Part shown: positions 33,603 to 41,558 of the stretch, piece after piece
Layout of the letters: each line of letters begins with the position of its first letter
Numbering within the stretch: the first letter of the stretch is position 1
NCBI RefSeq assembly: GCF_020400605.1
Contig: NZ_JAINRD010000006.1
Location: 248,001-312,000 of the forward strand
Direction of reading: 5' to 3'
Length of the DNA stretch: 64,000 nucleotides
Source of the DNA: Streptomyces aculeolatus
GTDB taxonomy: Bacteria; Actinomycetota; Actinomycetes; Streptomycetales; Streptomycetaceae
Made by a program: the position numbers and the translations under genes
Notes under the pieces: generated by a model
The model's input: the letters and a program-made list of their open reading frames with translations, nothing else
Database searches by the model: none
Told to the model about the DNA's origin: nothing

Positions 33603-34661
33603 ATGACTGCCGCCCAGCCGGGCCTGATCATGGCCGGCGAGATGGCCGAACAGCCCGAGGCCCTGCGCCGCGTCCTGGCGCACGGCGCCCCGGAGATCCG
33701 CAGGGTCGCCGAGGCCATCGCGGCCCGCGCGCCGCGCTTCGTCCTGCTGACCGCGCGCGGCACGTCGGACAACGCCGCGCTGTACGCCAAGTACCTGCTG
33801 GAGATCCGGCTCGGGCTGCCGTGCGGGCTGACGTCGATGTCCACGACGACGGCGTACGAGGCCAAGCAGAACCTCACCGACGTGCTGGTGATCACCGTCA
33901 GCCAGTCCGGCGGCTCGCCCGACCTCGTCGCCTCCACCCGGGCCGCCCGCGAGGCCGGCGCCATCACGCTGGCGGTGACGAACAACCCGGACTCGCCGCT
34001 GGCCGGCGTCAGCGAGTACCACATCGACGTCCAGGCGGGCCCGGAGAAGGCGCTGCCCGCGACCAAGACGTACACCGCCTCGCTGCTGGCGCTCTACCTC
34101 TTCGTCGAGGGCATGCGCGGCGGGCAGGGCGACCAGGGAGCAGCGGCCGCGGCGCTGCCGGAGCTGGCCGAGCAGATCCTCGCCCGGCAGGACGAGGTGA
34201 AGGCCCTGGCGCAGCGCTACCGCTTCGCCGAGCGGATGGTCCTCACCTCGCGCGGCTTCGGCTACCCGACGGCCAAGGAGGCGGCCCTGAAGCTGATGGA
34301 GACGTCGTACATCCCGGCGCTCTCCTACTCCGGCGCCGACCTGCTGCACGGTCCGCTGGCCATGGTCGACAACGTCTCGCCGGTCATCGCCATCGTCACC
34401 GACGGCCGCGGCGGCGAGGCGCTGCAGCCGGTGCTCGACCGGCTGCGCGACCGGGGCGCCGACCTCGTGGTCGTCGGCCCGCAGGCGCAGGTCGACGCCG
34501 CCGCGGGGGGCTTCGCGCTGCCGACGGCGGGGGTGGCGGAGGAGGTGCAGCCGATCCTGGAGATCCTGCCGCTGCAACTGCTCGCGTACGAGGTCACCAT
34601 CGCCCGCGGCCAGGACCCGGACGCCCCGCGCTCGCTGGCGAAGGTCACGGAGACCCGCTGA
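33603..34661 (+). CDS. SIS-domain protein, glucosamine-6-phosphate deaminase/GlmS-isomerase-like
   Basis: 352-aa protein of two sugar isomerase (SIS) domains, about residues 35-180 and 200-345. Phosphosugar motifs: LTARGTSDNAALYAKYLLEI, VITVSQSGGSPDLVAS, TNNPDSPLAGVSEYHIDVQAGPE and KEAALKLMETSYIPALSYSGADLLHGPLAMV, nearly as in the isomerase half of GlmS. Without the glutaminase half it most likely runs as a GlcN-6-P deaminase or related aldose-ketose isomerase, feeding GlcNAc carbon to glycolysis. It ends the das operon; GGAGG 8 bases before ATG 33603. Confidence 0.88.
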   Translation: MTAAQPGLIMAGEMAEQPEALRRVLAHGAPEIRRVAEAIAARAPRFVLLTARGTSDNAALYAKYLLEIRLGLPCGLTSMSTTTAYEAKQNLTDVLVITVSQSGGSPDLVASTRAAREAGAITLAVTNNPDSPLAGVSEYHIDVQAGPEKALPATKTYTASLLALYLFVEGMRGGQGDQGAAAAALPELAEQILARQDEVKALAQRYRFAERMVLTSRGFGYPTAKEAALKLMETSYIPALSYSGADLLHGPLAMVDNVSPVIAIVTDGRGGEALQPVLDRLRDRGADLVVVGPQAQVDAAAGGFALPTAGVAEEVQPILEILPLQLLAYEVTIARGQDPDAPRSLAKVTETR

Positions 34662-34675
34662 GCACCTGATCCGGA

Positions 34676-34691
34676 ACGGGCCGCGGCCCGT
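34676..34691. terminator. Palindrome between convergent SIS and SDR genes
   Basis: ACGGGCCGCGGCCCGT is a perfect 16-bp palindrome in the 38-base gap. It can form a short hairpin and probably ends both transcripts. Confidence 0.5.
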
Positions 34692-34699
34692 GGCACGTG

Positions 34700-35452
34700 C
34701 TACAGCAGCACCCCGCCGGAGACGTCGAGGTACGTGCCCGTGAGCACCTTGGCGTCGCCGGAGACCAGATAGGCCACCGTGTCCGCGACCTCGCCGACGT
34801 CCGTCATCCGGCCGAGCGGCGACATCCCCGCCATGCCGGTCTTGGCGTCGTCGTTGTCGCGCAGCCACGCCGCGTTCATGTCGGTGTCCAGGGCCCCGGG
34901 CGCGACCGCGTTGACGGTGATGCCCCGCTCGCCCACGGACTTCGACAGGAACTTGGTGAAGGCGTCGAGCGCGCTCTTCGTCATCGTGTACGCCAGCAGC
35001 GTCGGCATCAGCGCCGCGTGCGTGGCCACCGTGGAGACATTGACGATGCGCCCGCCGTCCCGCATCCGGGACAGGCCCAGCTTGGTGACGAAGAACGGCG
35101 CCTTGGTGTTCACCGCGAACAGCCGGTCGAAGTCGGCCTCCTCGGTGTCCTCGATGAGCGCCTGGAGCGCGACGCCCGCGTTGTTGACGAGGATGTCGAG
35201 CCCGTCCGCGTGCCGGTCGAACTCCGCCCACAGCGCCGCCGCGTCCCCCGGCACGCCCAGCTCGGCCCTGAACGCGAACGCCTCGCCCCCGGCCGCCTCT
35301 ATCGCCGCGACGGTCTCCTTCGCCGCCGCCTCGTTGCTGCCGTAGTGCACGGCGACCCGCGCGCCGTCCCGCCCCAGGCGCTCCGCGATCGCCCTGCCGA
35401 TCCCGCGGCTTGCGCCCGTGACCAGTGCCGTCTTGCCAGTGAGCGCGCCCAT
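34700..35452 (-). CDS. SDR-family oxidoreductase
   Basis: 250-aa classical short-chain dehydrogenase. Cofactor site TGASRGIG (13-20), LVNNAGVAL, catalytic Ser in NVSTVATHA, YTMTK (YxxxK) and the C-terminal YLVSGDAKVLTGTYLDVSGG. Resembles FabG-like NADPH reductases; substrate unknown. ATG 35452. It diverges from a TetR gene and shares a clear 9-bp inverted repeat operator region, so the pair is a typical TetR-controlled detoxification module inserted between the das operon and the kinase gene. Confidence 0.92.
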   Translation of the reverse strand: MGALTGKTALVTGASRGIGRAIAERLGRDGARVAVHYGSNEAAAKETVAAIEAAGGEAFAFRAELGVPGDAAALWAEFDRHADGLDILVNNAGVALQALIEDTEEADFDRLFAVNTKAPFFVTKLGLSRMRDGGRIVNVSTVATHAALMPTLLAYTMTKSALDAFTKFLSKSVGERGITVNAVAPGALDTDMNAAWLRDNDDAKTGMAGMSPLGRMTDVGEVADTVAYLVSGDAKVLTGTYLDVSGGVLL

Positions 35453-35463
35453 GGCTGCGCCCC

Positions 35464-35489
35464 CTTTCTGTAAAGGTCGCTACAGAAAG
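35464..35489. promoter_or_regulatory. Operator in SDR/TetR divergent promoter
   Basis: CTTTCTGTA (35464-35472) and TACAGAAAG (35481-35489) are perfect inverted arms 8 bases apart. The gap of 79 bases is AT-rich, with TATAGAAT near 35517. Likely binding site of the TetR protein. Confidence 0.65.
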
Positions 35490-35531
35490 GACCGTATCAC
35501 ATTAGCTAGCGGGCGCTATAGAATTGTTTCC

Positions 35532-36164
35532 ATGGCCACCAAGCAGCGCGGACGCCCCCGCTCCTTCGACCGCGACGAGGCGCTGGAGAAGGCCCTGCAC
35601 GCCTTCTGGCAGCACGGCTACGAGGCCACCTCCGTCGCCGACCTCACCCGGGTCCTCGGCATCGGCGCGCCCAGCCTGTACGCCGCCTTCGGCGACAAGA
35701 AGGCGCTCTTCGACGCCGCCGTCGAGGCGTACGCGACGAGCGACAACGGCACGTTCATCGACCGCGCGCTGGCCGAGGAGCCCACCGCCGTCGCCGCCTT
35801 CACGCGCATCCTGCGCGAGGCCGCCGTCGGCTACACCGCGCCGGACCGCCCGCGCGGCTGCATGGTGCTCAGCGTCGGCGTCAGCGCCACCACCCCCGAG
35901 GTGGTGGCCAAGATGCGCGAACTGCGCGCCCTGAACCTCGCGGTCATGACCGCGCGCGTGCAGGCCGACGTGACCGCCGGCGTGCTGCCGCCCGGGACCG
36001 ACCCGGAGAAGCTCGCGACCTACGCGGGCGCCGTCCTCCAGGGCATGTCCGCGCAGGCCAGGGACGGTGCCGACCGGGAGCTGCTGCAGCGGGTGGCGGA
36101 GGTCGCCGCGGCGGGGTTCGCGGCGGCGGCCGAGGGCCGGGAAGTCGGGGCGTCCGGGGCGTAG
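35532..36164 (+). CDS. TetR-family regulator of the SDR gene
   Basis: 210-aa repressor. Starts MATKQRGRPRSFDRDEALEK, with the helix-turn-helix EATSVADLTRVLGIGAPSLYAAFGDKKALFDAAVEAY. The YAAFGDKKALFDAAVEAY form is typical of the AcuR/YcdC-like group that controls divergent reductases. The effector domain has RPRGCMVLSVGVSATTPEV, a group-specific motif. ATG 35532 is only about 40 bases from the operator. Expected to sense an electrophile or aldehyde; this is inference. Confidence 0.9.
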   Translation: MATKQRGRPRSFDRDEALEKALHAFWQHGYEATSVADLTRVLGIGAPSLYAAFGDKKALFDAAVEAYATSDNGTFIDRALAEEPTAVAAFTRILREAAVGYTAPDRPRGCMVLSVGVSATTPEVVAKMRELRALNLAVMTARVQADVTAGVLPPGTDPEKLATYAGAVLQGMSAQARDGADRELLQRVAEVAAAGFAAAAEGREVGASGA

Positions 36165-36173
36165 ACAGCCGGG

Positions 36174-36189
36174 AGTGGTCTAGTCCACA
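36174..36189. promoter_or_regulatory. dre-like site after TetR gene
   Basis: AGTGGTCTAGTCCACA matches the DasR consensus A(G/C)TGGTCTAGACCA(G/C)T at 14 of 16 positions, including TGGTCTAG and CCAC. It lies 10 bases past the TetR stop and about 286 bases before the kinase start. Confidence 0.55.
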
Positions 36190-36334
36190 ATGCTTGTCAG
36201 GCTTCCGCCCCTTCCGCACGACGGGGCGGAACGAGGCCCGAGACGTTCTCTGCCCTGACTGCGTCCCGGCCTCCTCACCGGTTGCGACGCCGCGGGGCCG
36301 CACACTCCGCGGCGCGCGCGCCGGTGCTTGGCTC

Positions 36335-36386
36335 CGGGCCGCGGTGCCGGACGGGTTGAGGGTCCCGGTCCAGGCACCGCGGCCCG
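36335..36386 (+). terminator. Long hairpin, 14-bp perfect arms
   Basis: CGGGCCGCGGTGCC (36335-36348) and GGCACCGCGGCCCG (36373-36386) are perfect complements. The 24-base interior can extend the stem imperfectly (GACGGG with CCCGGTC). It may be a terminator shielding the kinase promoter, or part of a structured RNA. Confidence 0.5.
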
Positions 36387-36462
36387 AAGTGCGTCACGGC
36401 GCGCCACGGCCTGCGGCCGCTGCCCGCAGAGGCGGGCTTCGGGTCCTCGGGGGCTCCGCCGG

Positions 36463-36468
36463 TAGGCT
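36463..36468 (+). promoter_or_regulatory. -10 box for leaderless kinase transcript
   Basis: TAGGCT ends 6 bases before the GTG at 36475, the spacing at which transcription would start on the start codon. The -35 region (TTCGGG near 36439) is weak. Confidence 0.5.
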
Positions 36469-36474
36469 CCAGGT

Positions 36475-37965
36475 GTGCCGTCCATGAACGAACTCGTCCG
36501 CCGGCACACGGCGCTGAGCGAGACCGACCTGGAGTGGCTGCACCTCCTCGTTTCGGAGTGGCAGTTGCTCGCCGACCTGTCCTTCGCCGACCTCGTGCTC
36601 TGGGTCCCGACCGTCGACGGCGCCCGCTACGTCTCCGTGGCGCAGATGCGGCCGAACACCGGCCCCACCTCGTACCAGGACGACATGGTCGGCCACACCG
36701 TCCCGCGCGGCCGGCGCCCCATGCTCGACGCGGCCCTCGACGAGGGCCGGATCGTGCGCGAGGGCGACCCGGAGTGGCGCGAGGAGGTGCCCGTACGGAT
36801 CGAGTCCATCCCCGTGCGCCGGGAGAGCCGCGTCCTGGGCGTCATCGCCCGCAACACCAACCTGCTGACCGTGCGCACCCCCAGCAGGCTGGAGCTGACG
36901 TATCTGCAGAGCGCCTCAGACCTCGCGCAGATGATCGCCGCAGGTGCGTTCCCCTACCCCGGGCAGCAGGGCGACACGGAGACCTCGCCGCGGGTCGGCG
37001 ACGGGCTCATCCGGCTCGACGCGGAGGGCATCGTGCAGTACGCCTCGCCCAACGCGCTCTCCGCCTACCACCGCCTCGGCCAGGCCGCCGACCTCGTCGG
37101 CCGCCATCTCGGCCAGGCCACCTCGGAGCTGGCCGTCAGCAAGGAGCCGGTGGACGAGGCGCTGGTCAAGCTCGCCAGTGGGTGGGCGCCGCGGGAGGCG
37201 GAGGTGGAGGGCAACGGCGGTGTCATCCAACTGCGCGCGATCCCGCTGAAGCCGCGCGGGACGCGCATCGGGTCGCTGGTGCTGCTGCGCGACGTCACCG
37301 AGATCCGGCGGCGCGAGCGCGAACTGATGACCAAGGACGCCACCATCCGCGAGATCCACCACCGGGTGAAGAACAACCTGCAGACCGTCGCCGCCCTGCT
37401 GCGGCTCCAGTCGCGCCGGCTGGCCGCCGAGGACCCCGACGGGCGGGCGCGCGCGGCGCTGGACGAGGCGGTGCGGCGGGTCGGCTCGATCGCCATCGTG
37501 CACGAGACGCTGTCGCAGAACCTGGACGAGACCGTGGAGTTCGACGAGATCGCCGACCGGGTGGTGGCGATGGTGGCGGAGATCAACCCCGGCCGGGTGA
37601 CGGGACACCGCGCCGGCCGCTTCGGCGTGCTGCAGGCGGAGGTCGCCACGCCGCTGTCGATGGTGCTCACCGAGGTGCTGCAGAACGCGCTGGAACACGG
37701 CTTCGGGCCGGGGGACTCGGGGCGCGTGGAGGTCACCGCGCTGCGCTCCAGCGGACGGCAGGACAGCCGGCTGCTGGTCACCGTGCAGGACGACGGGCGG
37801 GGGCTGCCGGAGGGGTTCGACCCGGCGACGTCCGGCAGCCTGGGGCTGCAGATCGTACGCACGCTCGTCGAGGGGGAGTTGGCGGGCACGTTTTCGATGG
37901 CGCGGGCGCCCGAGGGGGGCACGCGGGTGGTGTTCGACATTCCCGTGCAACCCGAAAAGCGCTGA
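36475..37965 (+). CDS. Orphan sensor histidine kinase, PdtaS-like
   Basis: 496-aa cytoplasmic kinase with no membrane segment. An N-terminal GAF-like domain (about 5-155), a PAS domain (about 180-280, GDGLIRLDAEGIVQYASPNA), then a HisKA_2 dimer/phosphoacceptor domain EIHHRVKNNLQTVAALLRLQ (His near 294) and an HATPase with NALEHGFG and DDGRGLPEGF. This is the plan of mycobacterial PdtaS, which signals to an antiterminator response regulator. No regulator gene is adjacent. I chose GTG 36475 because the -10 box fits leaderless initiation; ATG 36484 is the alternative. Confidence 0.9.
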   Translation: MPSMNELVRRHTALSETDLEWLHLLVSEWQLLADLSFADLVLWVPTVDGARYVSVAQMRPNTGPTSYQDDMVGHTVPRGRRPMLDAALDEGRIVREGDPEWREEVPVRIESIPVRRESRVLGVIARNTNLLTVRTPSRLELTYLQSASDLAQMIAAGAFPYPGQQGDTETSPRVGDGLIRLDAEGIVQYASPNALSAYHRLGQAADLVGRHLGQATSELAVSKEPVDEALVKLASGWAPREAEVEGNGGVIQLRAIPLKPRGTRIGSLVLLRDVTEIRRRERELMTKDATIREIHHRVKNNLQTVAALLRLQSRRLAAEDPDGRARAALDEAVRRVGSIAIVHETLSQNLDETVEFDEIADRVVAMVAEINPGRVTGHRAGRFGVLQAEVATPLSMVLTEVLQNALEHGFGPGDSGRVEVTALRSSGRQDSRLLVTVQDDGRGLPEGFDPATSGSLGLQIVRTLVEGELAGTFSMARAPEGGTRVVFDIPVQPEKR

Positions 37966-38095
37966 CGCGCCGGGTGGTTGGGCGTACGGAAGTGGACGTC
38001 CCGGTTGACGGCCGTGTCGTTCCTCCGGGGTTTCCGCGGGGTACCTGCGGCGGCACGCGCCCGCAACGCGGCGCAGGGCGCGGGCGGTCGGGCAG

Positions 38096-38126
38096 CAAAA
38101 AGCCCCGGGCCGTCGGCTCCGGGGCT
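38096..38126 (-). terminator. Intrinsic terminator with U-run after wblE
   Basis: On the minus strand AGCCCCGG-AGCC and GGC-CCGGGGCT form an 11-bp stem with one bulge, followed by TTTTT (38097-38101). This is a textbook terminator, rare in this GC-rich genome. Confidence 0.75.
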
Positions 38127-38185
38127 CTGCAGGTGACTCTCGTGGTGCGGCTTGTGCGGCTGCTGCGCTGCGGCTCGGGGAGAGC

Positions 38186-38208
38186 GGCGCCGTGGGTCCC
38201 ACGGCGCC
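38186..38208 (-). terminator. First hairpin after wblE
   Basis: GGCGCCGTGG (38186-38195) pairs perfectly with CCACGGCGCC (38199-38208) across GTC, 24 bases after the wblE stop. No U-run. Confidence 0.6.
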
Positions 38209-38232
38209 TTCGCGCATCCGGGGGGTATCGGG

Positions 38233-38490
38233 TCAGGCGCTTGCCCTGCGCGCCCGGTTGCGGGCGGCGCGGCGCTTCATCGCGCGGCGCTCGTCCTCGC
38301 TGAGGCCACCCCAGACACCGGAGTCCTGACCGGACTCCAGCGCCCACTGCAGGCACTGCTCCATCACGGGGCAGCGACGGCAGACGGCCTTGGCTTCCTC
38401 GATCTGCAGCAGCGCAGGACCGGTGTTGCCGATCGGGAAGAAGAGCTCGGGGTCTTCCTCGCGGCAAACGGCGCTGTGACGCCAGTCCAT
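38233..38490 (-). CDS. wblE: WhiB-family regulator WblE (WhiB1 orthologue)
   Basis: 85-aa iron-sulfur transcription regulator. The four cluster cysteines are C9, C37, C40 and C46 (C-x27-C-x2-C-x5-C), followed by GVWGGL and a basic C-tail KRRAARNRARR that binds DNA. Length and sequence (MDWRHSAVCREEDPELFFPI) fit WblE/WhiB1, an essential protein in mycobacteria that binds the primary sigma factor and reacts with NO. ATG 38490 gives the exact family start. Two terminators follow. A CRP-type site lies 42 bases upstream of the start. Confidence 0.95.
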   Translation of the reverse strand: MDWRHSAVCREEDPELFFPIGNTGPALLQIEEAKAVCRRCPVMEQCLQWALESGQDSGVWGGLSEDERRAMKRRAARNRARRASA

Positions 38491-38807
38491 GACTGCTCCA
38501 TCTCTTCGCGTTGCTGTCAGTTGCTTGTGAATGTGAACGCTTTCACGAATCCTCCGACAAGTGAAGGGGTCCGACCAGATTTCCGGTGTGACCTTCAACA
38601 TGTGGAGGGGGCGAGTGCGCCGGAGGTGGGGTCCCCTGAGGGGAGGCGCTCCAGCCGCCATGAAGAGGTTCGCAAACCTCAGCTTCGGATACAACCCCTT
38701 CCGTGAAGTTTCTTTGGATTCCTTGGTCCCAGTTGACTAAGGACCCCACTTCCAGGGGGTGAGTCGCAGCCTAAACGTTCGACTGGAAGGACTTTCGGGC
38801 CTTCCGC
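38491..38807. other. 317-base upstream region of wblE
   Basis: No gene. The wblE-proximal part (38500-38610) is AT-richer, with AGGATT- and TTGTGAA-like motifs and the CRP-type palindrome. The distal part carries TTGACTAAGG (38732) and a short hairpin GGAAGG/CCTTCC (38785-38806) next to the lipid kinase stop, which probably ends that transcript or is its 3' end. Confidence 0.5.
38532..38547. promoter_or_regulatory. CRP-type palindrome upstream of wblE
   Basis: TGTGAACGCTTTCACG fits TGTGA-N6-TCACA except for the last base. It is 42 bases upstream of the wblE ATG, next to another TTGTGAA half-site. Mycobacterial whiB1 is a known target of the CRP protein Rv3676, so control by Crp is plausible here. 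Confidence 0.55.
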
Positions 38808-39776
38808 TCACACAATCACACGCAGTGCGCGCCGTACGCCTGTGAAGGTCACGCTCGTACGCAGTCCGAGGTGGTCACCGTCCATCTGGAAGGGCAGTGG
38901 GGCCTGTGATTCCAAGGTGAAGTCGGTGAGATCGTGCAGGGACACCGCGTGCTTGCCCTGGGGTCCGCGCTCCGGCGAGGAGGTGAGCAGCTGGGTCCCG
39001 TAACGCAGCAGTGACGGGGTGGAAAGGCGGGCGAGTCCGAGCACGTCGAGGGCGGTGTCGAAGGACGCGCCGGGGGTCGCGTAGAGGGGGCGGTTGCCCA
39101 GGTAGCTCCACGGCGAGGTGTTGCAGACGAGCGAGAGGACCAGGCCCTCGACGGGGTCCTCGGCCGGCCGCCGCAGCGTGATCGCGCCGTGCCGCCGGTC
39201 GCCCTCGCCGAGCCACTGGCGCAGCAACTGCCGGACGTAGAGCGGGTGCGTGGACTTCTTGCCGCGCTCGCGCTTCTGCTCGACGCGGCCCACGACGCCC
39301 GCGTCGAACCCCATGCCCGCGCAGAACGTGAACCAGCGCGCCGGCGCGCCCTCGTCGTCGGTGTCCGGGGTGCCGGAGGCGAGCCCGAGGCCGACGGTGC
39401 GCTCGCTGCCGGAATGCATGGCGTCGAGCAGGGCGCCGGTGGCCTCGACCGCGTCGTTGGGCAGGCCGAGGGCGCGGGCGAAGACGTTCGTGGAGCCGCC
39501 GGGGACGACGGCGAGGCGGGGCAGTTCGTCGGGCGCCGGGCCGCGGTGCAGCAGGCCGTTGACGACCTCGTTGACGGTGCCGTCGCCGCCGAGGGCGACG
39601 ACGACGTCGACCTCGCCGCTGTCCGCGGCGTGCCGCGCGACGTCGCGGGCGTGGCCCCGGTACTCGGTGGTGACCGTCTCCAGCTTCAGGTCGCTGGCGA
39701 GTGCGTGGATCAGCACGTCGCGGGTCCGGGCACTGGTGTCGGTGGCGGCGGGGTTCACCACGAGGAGCGCACGCAT
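38808..39776 (-). CDS. Diacylglycerol/lipid kinase family protein
   Basis: 322-aa soluble lipid kinase of the DagK/YegS type. Nucleotide motif VVALGGDGTVNEVVNGLL (GGDGT) near residue 60, PGGSTNVFARALGLP near 92, and the C-terminal beta-sandwich with MGFDAGVV and the end PFQMDGDHLG. These phosphorylate diacylglycerol or related lipids in phospholipid turnover. ATG 39776. Transcribed alone between wblE and a divergent membrane-protein gene. Confidence 0.92.
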   Translation of the reverse strand: MRALLVVNPAATDTSARTRDVLIHALASDLKLETVTTEYRGHARDVARHAADSGEVDVVVALGGDGTVNEVVNGLLHRGPAPDELPRLAVVPGGSTNVFARALGLPNDAVEATGALLDAMHSGSERTVGLGLASGTPDTDDEGAPARWFTFCAGMGFDAGVVGRVEQKRERGKKSTHPLYVRQLLRQWLGEGDRRHGAITLRRPAEDPVEGLVLSLVCNTSPWSYLGNRPLYATPGASFDTALDVLGLARLSTPSLLRYGTQLLTSSPERGPQGKHAVSLHDLTDFTLESQAPLPFQMDGDHLGLRTSVTFTGVRRALRVIV

Positions 39777-39856
39777 GGCATGCAGGTTACCTACCGAAAA
39801 GTAGAGGGGCCCAGCCCTGGCGCAGCGGGCGCCGGGCCCCCAGTAGGCTGGAGAGC

Positions 39857-40537
39857 ATGAGCGGAACGCAGGGCCGGGGCGGGCGGAAGCAGGCGGCCCG
39901 GCCCGGGCGGGAGAAGACGGCGGGGGCGGGGCGGAAGAAGGCTTCCACCGGTACGGCCGACACCACCGATGCGGCGGATGCGGTCGACGCGGACGAGGCG
40001 CCGGACAAGGCCCCGGGCGGTACGGCCGCCAAGCGCAGGAGCGCCGGGGGCAGGGCCGCCGGGCGGAAGTCCGCGGGCGCGAAGGCCGCCGGGGCGGACG
40101 GGGCGAAGGACGACGGAGCGGCGAAGGCCGCCGAGGAGCGGGGGCCGCGGCCGCCGCGGGTGACCGCCGCCGCCGTGCTGACCGCCGTCGAAGGGCTCGT
40201 CATCGCCGCCCTCGGGGCCTACGAACTCGTGCTCGGGATCGTCGGCGAACCGGACAGCACCCGCCAGGCCGTCTTCGGCGGGCTCACCGTGCTGGCGCTC
40301 GCCGCGCTGCCGCTGGCCGCCGCGCACGGGTTGCGGCGGCAGCGCAGCTGGAGCCGCGGCCCCTCGTTGATCACCCAGATCCTGGCGCTGCCGGTGGCCT
40401 TCGCGATGGCGTCGGCGGGCGGCGTGATGCTGCCGCTGGGGCTCGCGGTGGGTGCGGTCGCGGTGGTCACCCTCGTCTGCCTGCTCAGCCCGAGTTCGGC
40501 GGAGGCGCTGGGCGTGGGCCCGAGCCGGACCGCGTAG
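39857..40537 (+). CDS. Integral membrane protein with Lys/Ala-rich N-tail
   Basis: 226 aa. Residues 1-95 are a disordered basic tail rich in Lys, Arg, Ala and Gly, similar in composition to histone-like tails. Residues 100-215 carry four hydrophobic helices (VTAAAVLTAVEGLVIAALGA, AVFGGLTVLALAALPLAAAH, ITQILALPVAFAMASAGGVM, AVGAVAVVTLVCLLS). A TAGGCT box ends 7 bases before ATG 39857, so the transcript may be leaderless, though GGAGAG could also act as ribosome site. Function unknown. Confidence 0.78.
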   Translation: MSGTQGRGGRKQAARPGREKTAGAGRKKASTGTADTTDAADAVDADEAPDKAPGGTAAKRRSAGGRAAGRKSAGAKAAGADGAKDDGAAKAAEERGPRPPRVTAAAVLTAVEGLVIAALGAYELVLGIVGEPDSTRQAVFGGLTVLALAALPLAAAHGLRRQRSWSRGPSLITQILALPVAFAMASAGGVMLPLGLAVGAVAVVTLVCLLSPSSAEALGVGPSRTA

Positions 40538-40674
40538 CACCGCGGCGCAGGGCCGGGGGAGGGGTGTACGGCCGCGTACGGACCCGCTACGCGGCCCGTA
40601 CGGCACGAAGACCCTGCTGCCTCACCGAGGCGCTCCGGGCGCCGGAGAACGGCGCACAGCGCCTCGTGGGTCAC

Positions 40675-40696
40675 GGCGGGGCGCAGGCGCCCCGCC
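40675..40696 (-). terminator. Hairpin after sigH
   Basis: GGCGGGGCGC and GCGCCCCGCC are perfect arms around AG, ending 2 bases past the sigH stop (minus strand). Confidence 0.6.
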
Positions 40697-40698
40697 GC

Positions 40699-41538
40699 TC
40701 ACTCCTCCACGAGCAGCCGCTCGCGCAACTGCGCCAGCGTGCGCGCCAGTAGCCGGGAGACGTGCATCTGCGAGATGCCGACCTCCTGGGCGATCTGGGA
40801 CTGGGTCATGTTCCCGAAGAAGCGGAGCAGCAGGATCTTCTTCTCCCGCGGCGGCAGCTCCTCCAGCAGCGGCTTGAGGGACTCGCGGTACTCGACTCCC
40901 TCCAGGGCGTCGTCCTCCGCGCCGAGGGTGTCGGCGACGGCCGGCGACTCGTCGTCGGTGTCGGGGACGTCGAGGGAGAGAGTGGAGTACGCGTTCGCCG
41001 ACTCCAGGCCCTCCAGGACCTCTTCCTCGGAGATGTTGAGCTTCTGCGCCAGCTCGTGCACCGTCGGCGCCCGGCCGTGCAGCTGGGACAGCTCGGCGGT
41101 GGCGGACGTCAGCGACAGCCGCAGCTCCTGCAGCCGCCGCGGCACCCGCACCGCCCAGCCCTTGTCGCGGAAGTGCCGCTTGATCTCACCGACGACCGTC
41201 GGGGTCGCGTACGTCGAGAACTCCACGCCGCGGTCGGGGTCGAAGCGGTCCACGGACTTGATCAGGCCGATGGTGGCGACCTGGGTGAGGTCGTCCAGCG
41301 GCTCGCCGCGGTTGCGGAAGCGCCGGGCGAGATGCTCCACCAGCGGCAGGTGCATCTGCACGAGGGCGTTCCGCAGCTCGGCGTGCTCCGGGGAGTCCGC
41401 GGGCAGCTTGCGCAGCTCGTGGAACATCGCCCGCGCGCCGCTGCGGTCCTGCGGTTCACGCCTGTCGTGCTGCTGCAGTCCGTCCATGTGGTCCGCCCGC
41501 CCTTGCTCCGCCGCGGCCAGCCGGCCTTCGTCTCGCAT
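40699..41538 (-). CDS. sigH: SigB/SigF-type stress sigma factor SigH
   Basis: 279-aa group 3 sigma factor for osmotic stress and development. Region 2: RNALVQMHLPLVEHLARRFRNRGEPLDDLTQVATIGLIKSVDRFDPDRGVEFSTYATPTVVGEIKRHFRDKGW. Region 3: RVPRRLQELRLSLTSATAEL. Region 4: LPPREKKILLLRFFGNMTQSQIAQEVGISQMHVSRLLARTLAQLRERL. ATG 41538 gives an N-terminal extension of about 40 residues; S. coelicolor SigH also exists in several N-terminal forms. The gene follows its anti-sigma factor by 20 bases, the expected sigH operon order. Confidence 0.92.
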   Translation of the reverse strand: MRDEGRLAAAEQGRADHMDGLQQHDRREPQDRSGARAMFHELRKLPADSPEHAELRNALVQMHLPLVEHLARRFRNRGEPLDDLTQVATIGLIKSVDRFDPDRGVEFSTYATPTVVGEIKRHFRDKGWAVRVPRRLQELRLSLTSATAELSQLHGRAPTVHELAQKLNISEEEVLEGLESANAYSTLSLDVPDTDDESPAVADTLGAEDDALEGVEYRESLKPLLEELPPREKKILLLRFFGNMTQSQIAQEVGISQMHVSRLLARTLAQLRERLLVEE

Positions 41539-41558
41539 CGGAACGCCCCTGACGTACG

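Larger units (their letters stand above)
36165..36474 (+). other. 310-base gap before the histidine kinase
   Basis: No gene is visible. It holds a dre-like site (36174), a short hairpin CCGCCCC/GGGGCGG (36207-36232), the long inverted repeat at 36335-36386, and the TAGGCT promoter box at 36463. A structured leader or small RNA is possible. Confidence 0.5.

Noticed and set aside
31875..35231. A 1118-codon leftward open frame opposite the GH3 and SIS genes
   Set aside because: Shadow of high-GC coding sequence; the true leftward gene inside it is only the SDR at 34700-35452 in another frame.
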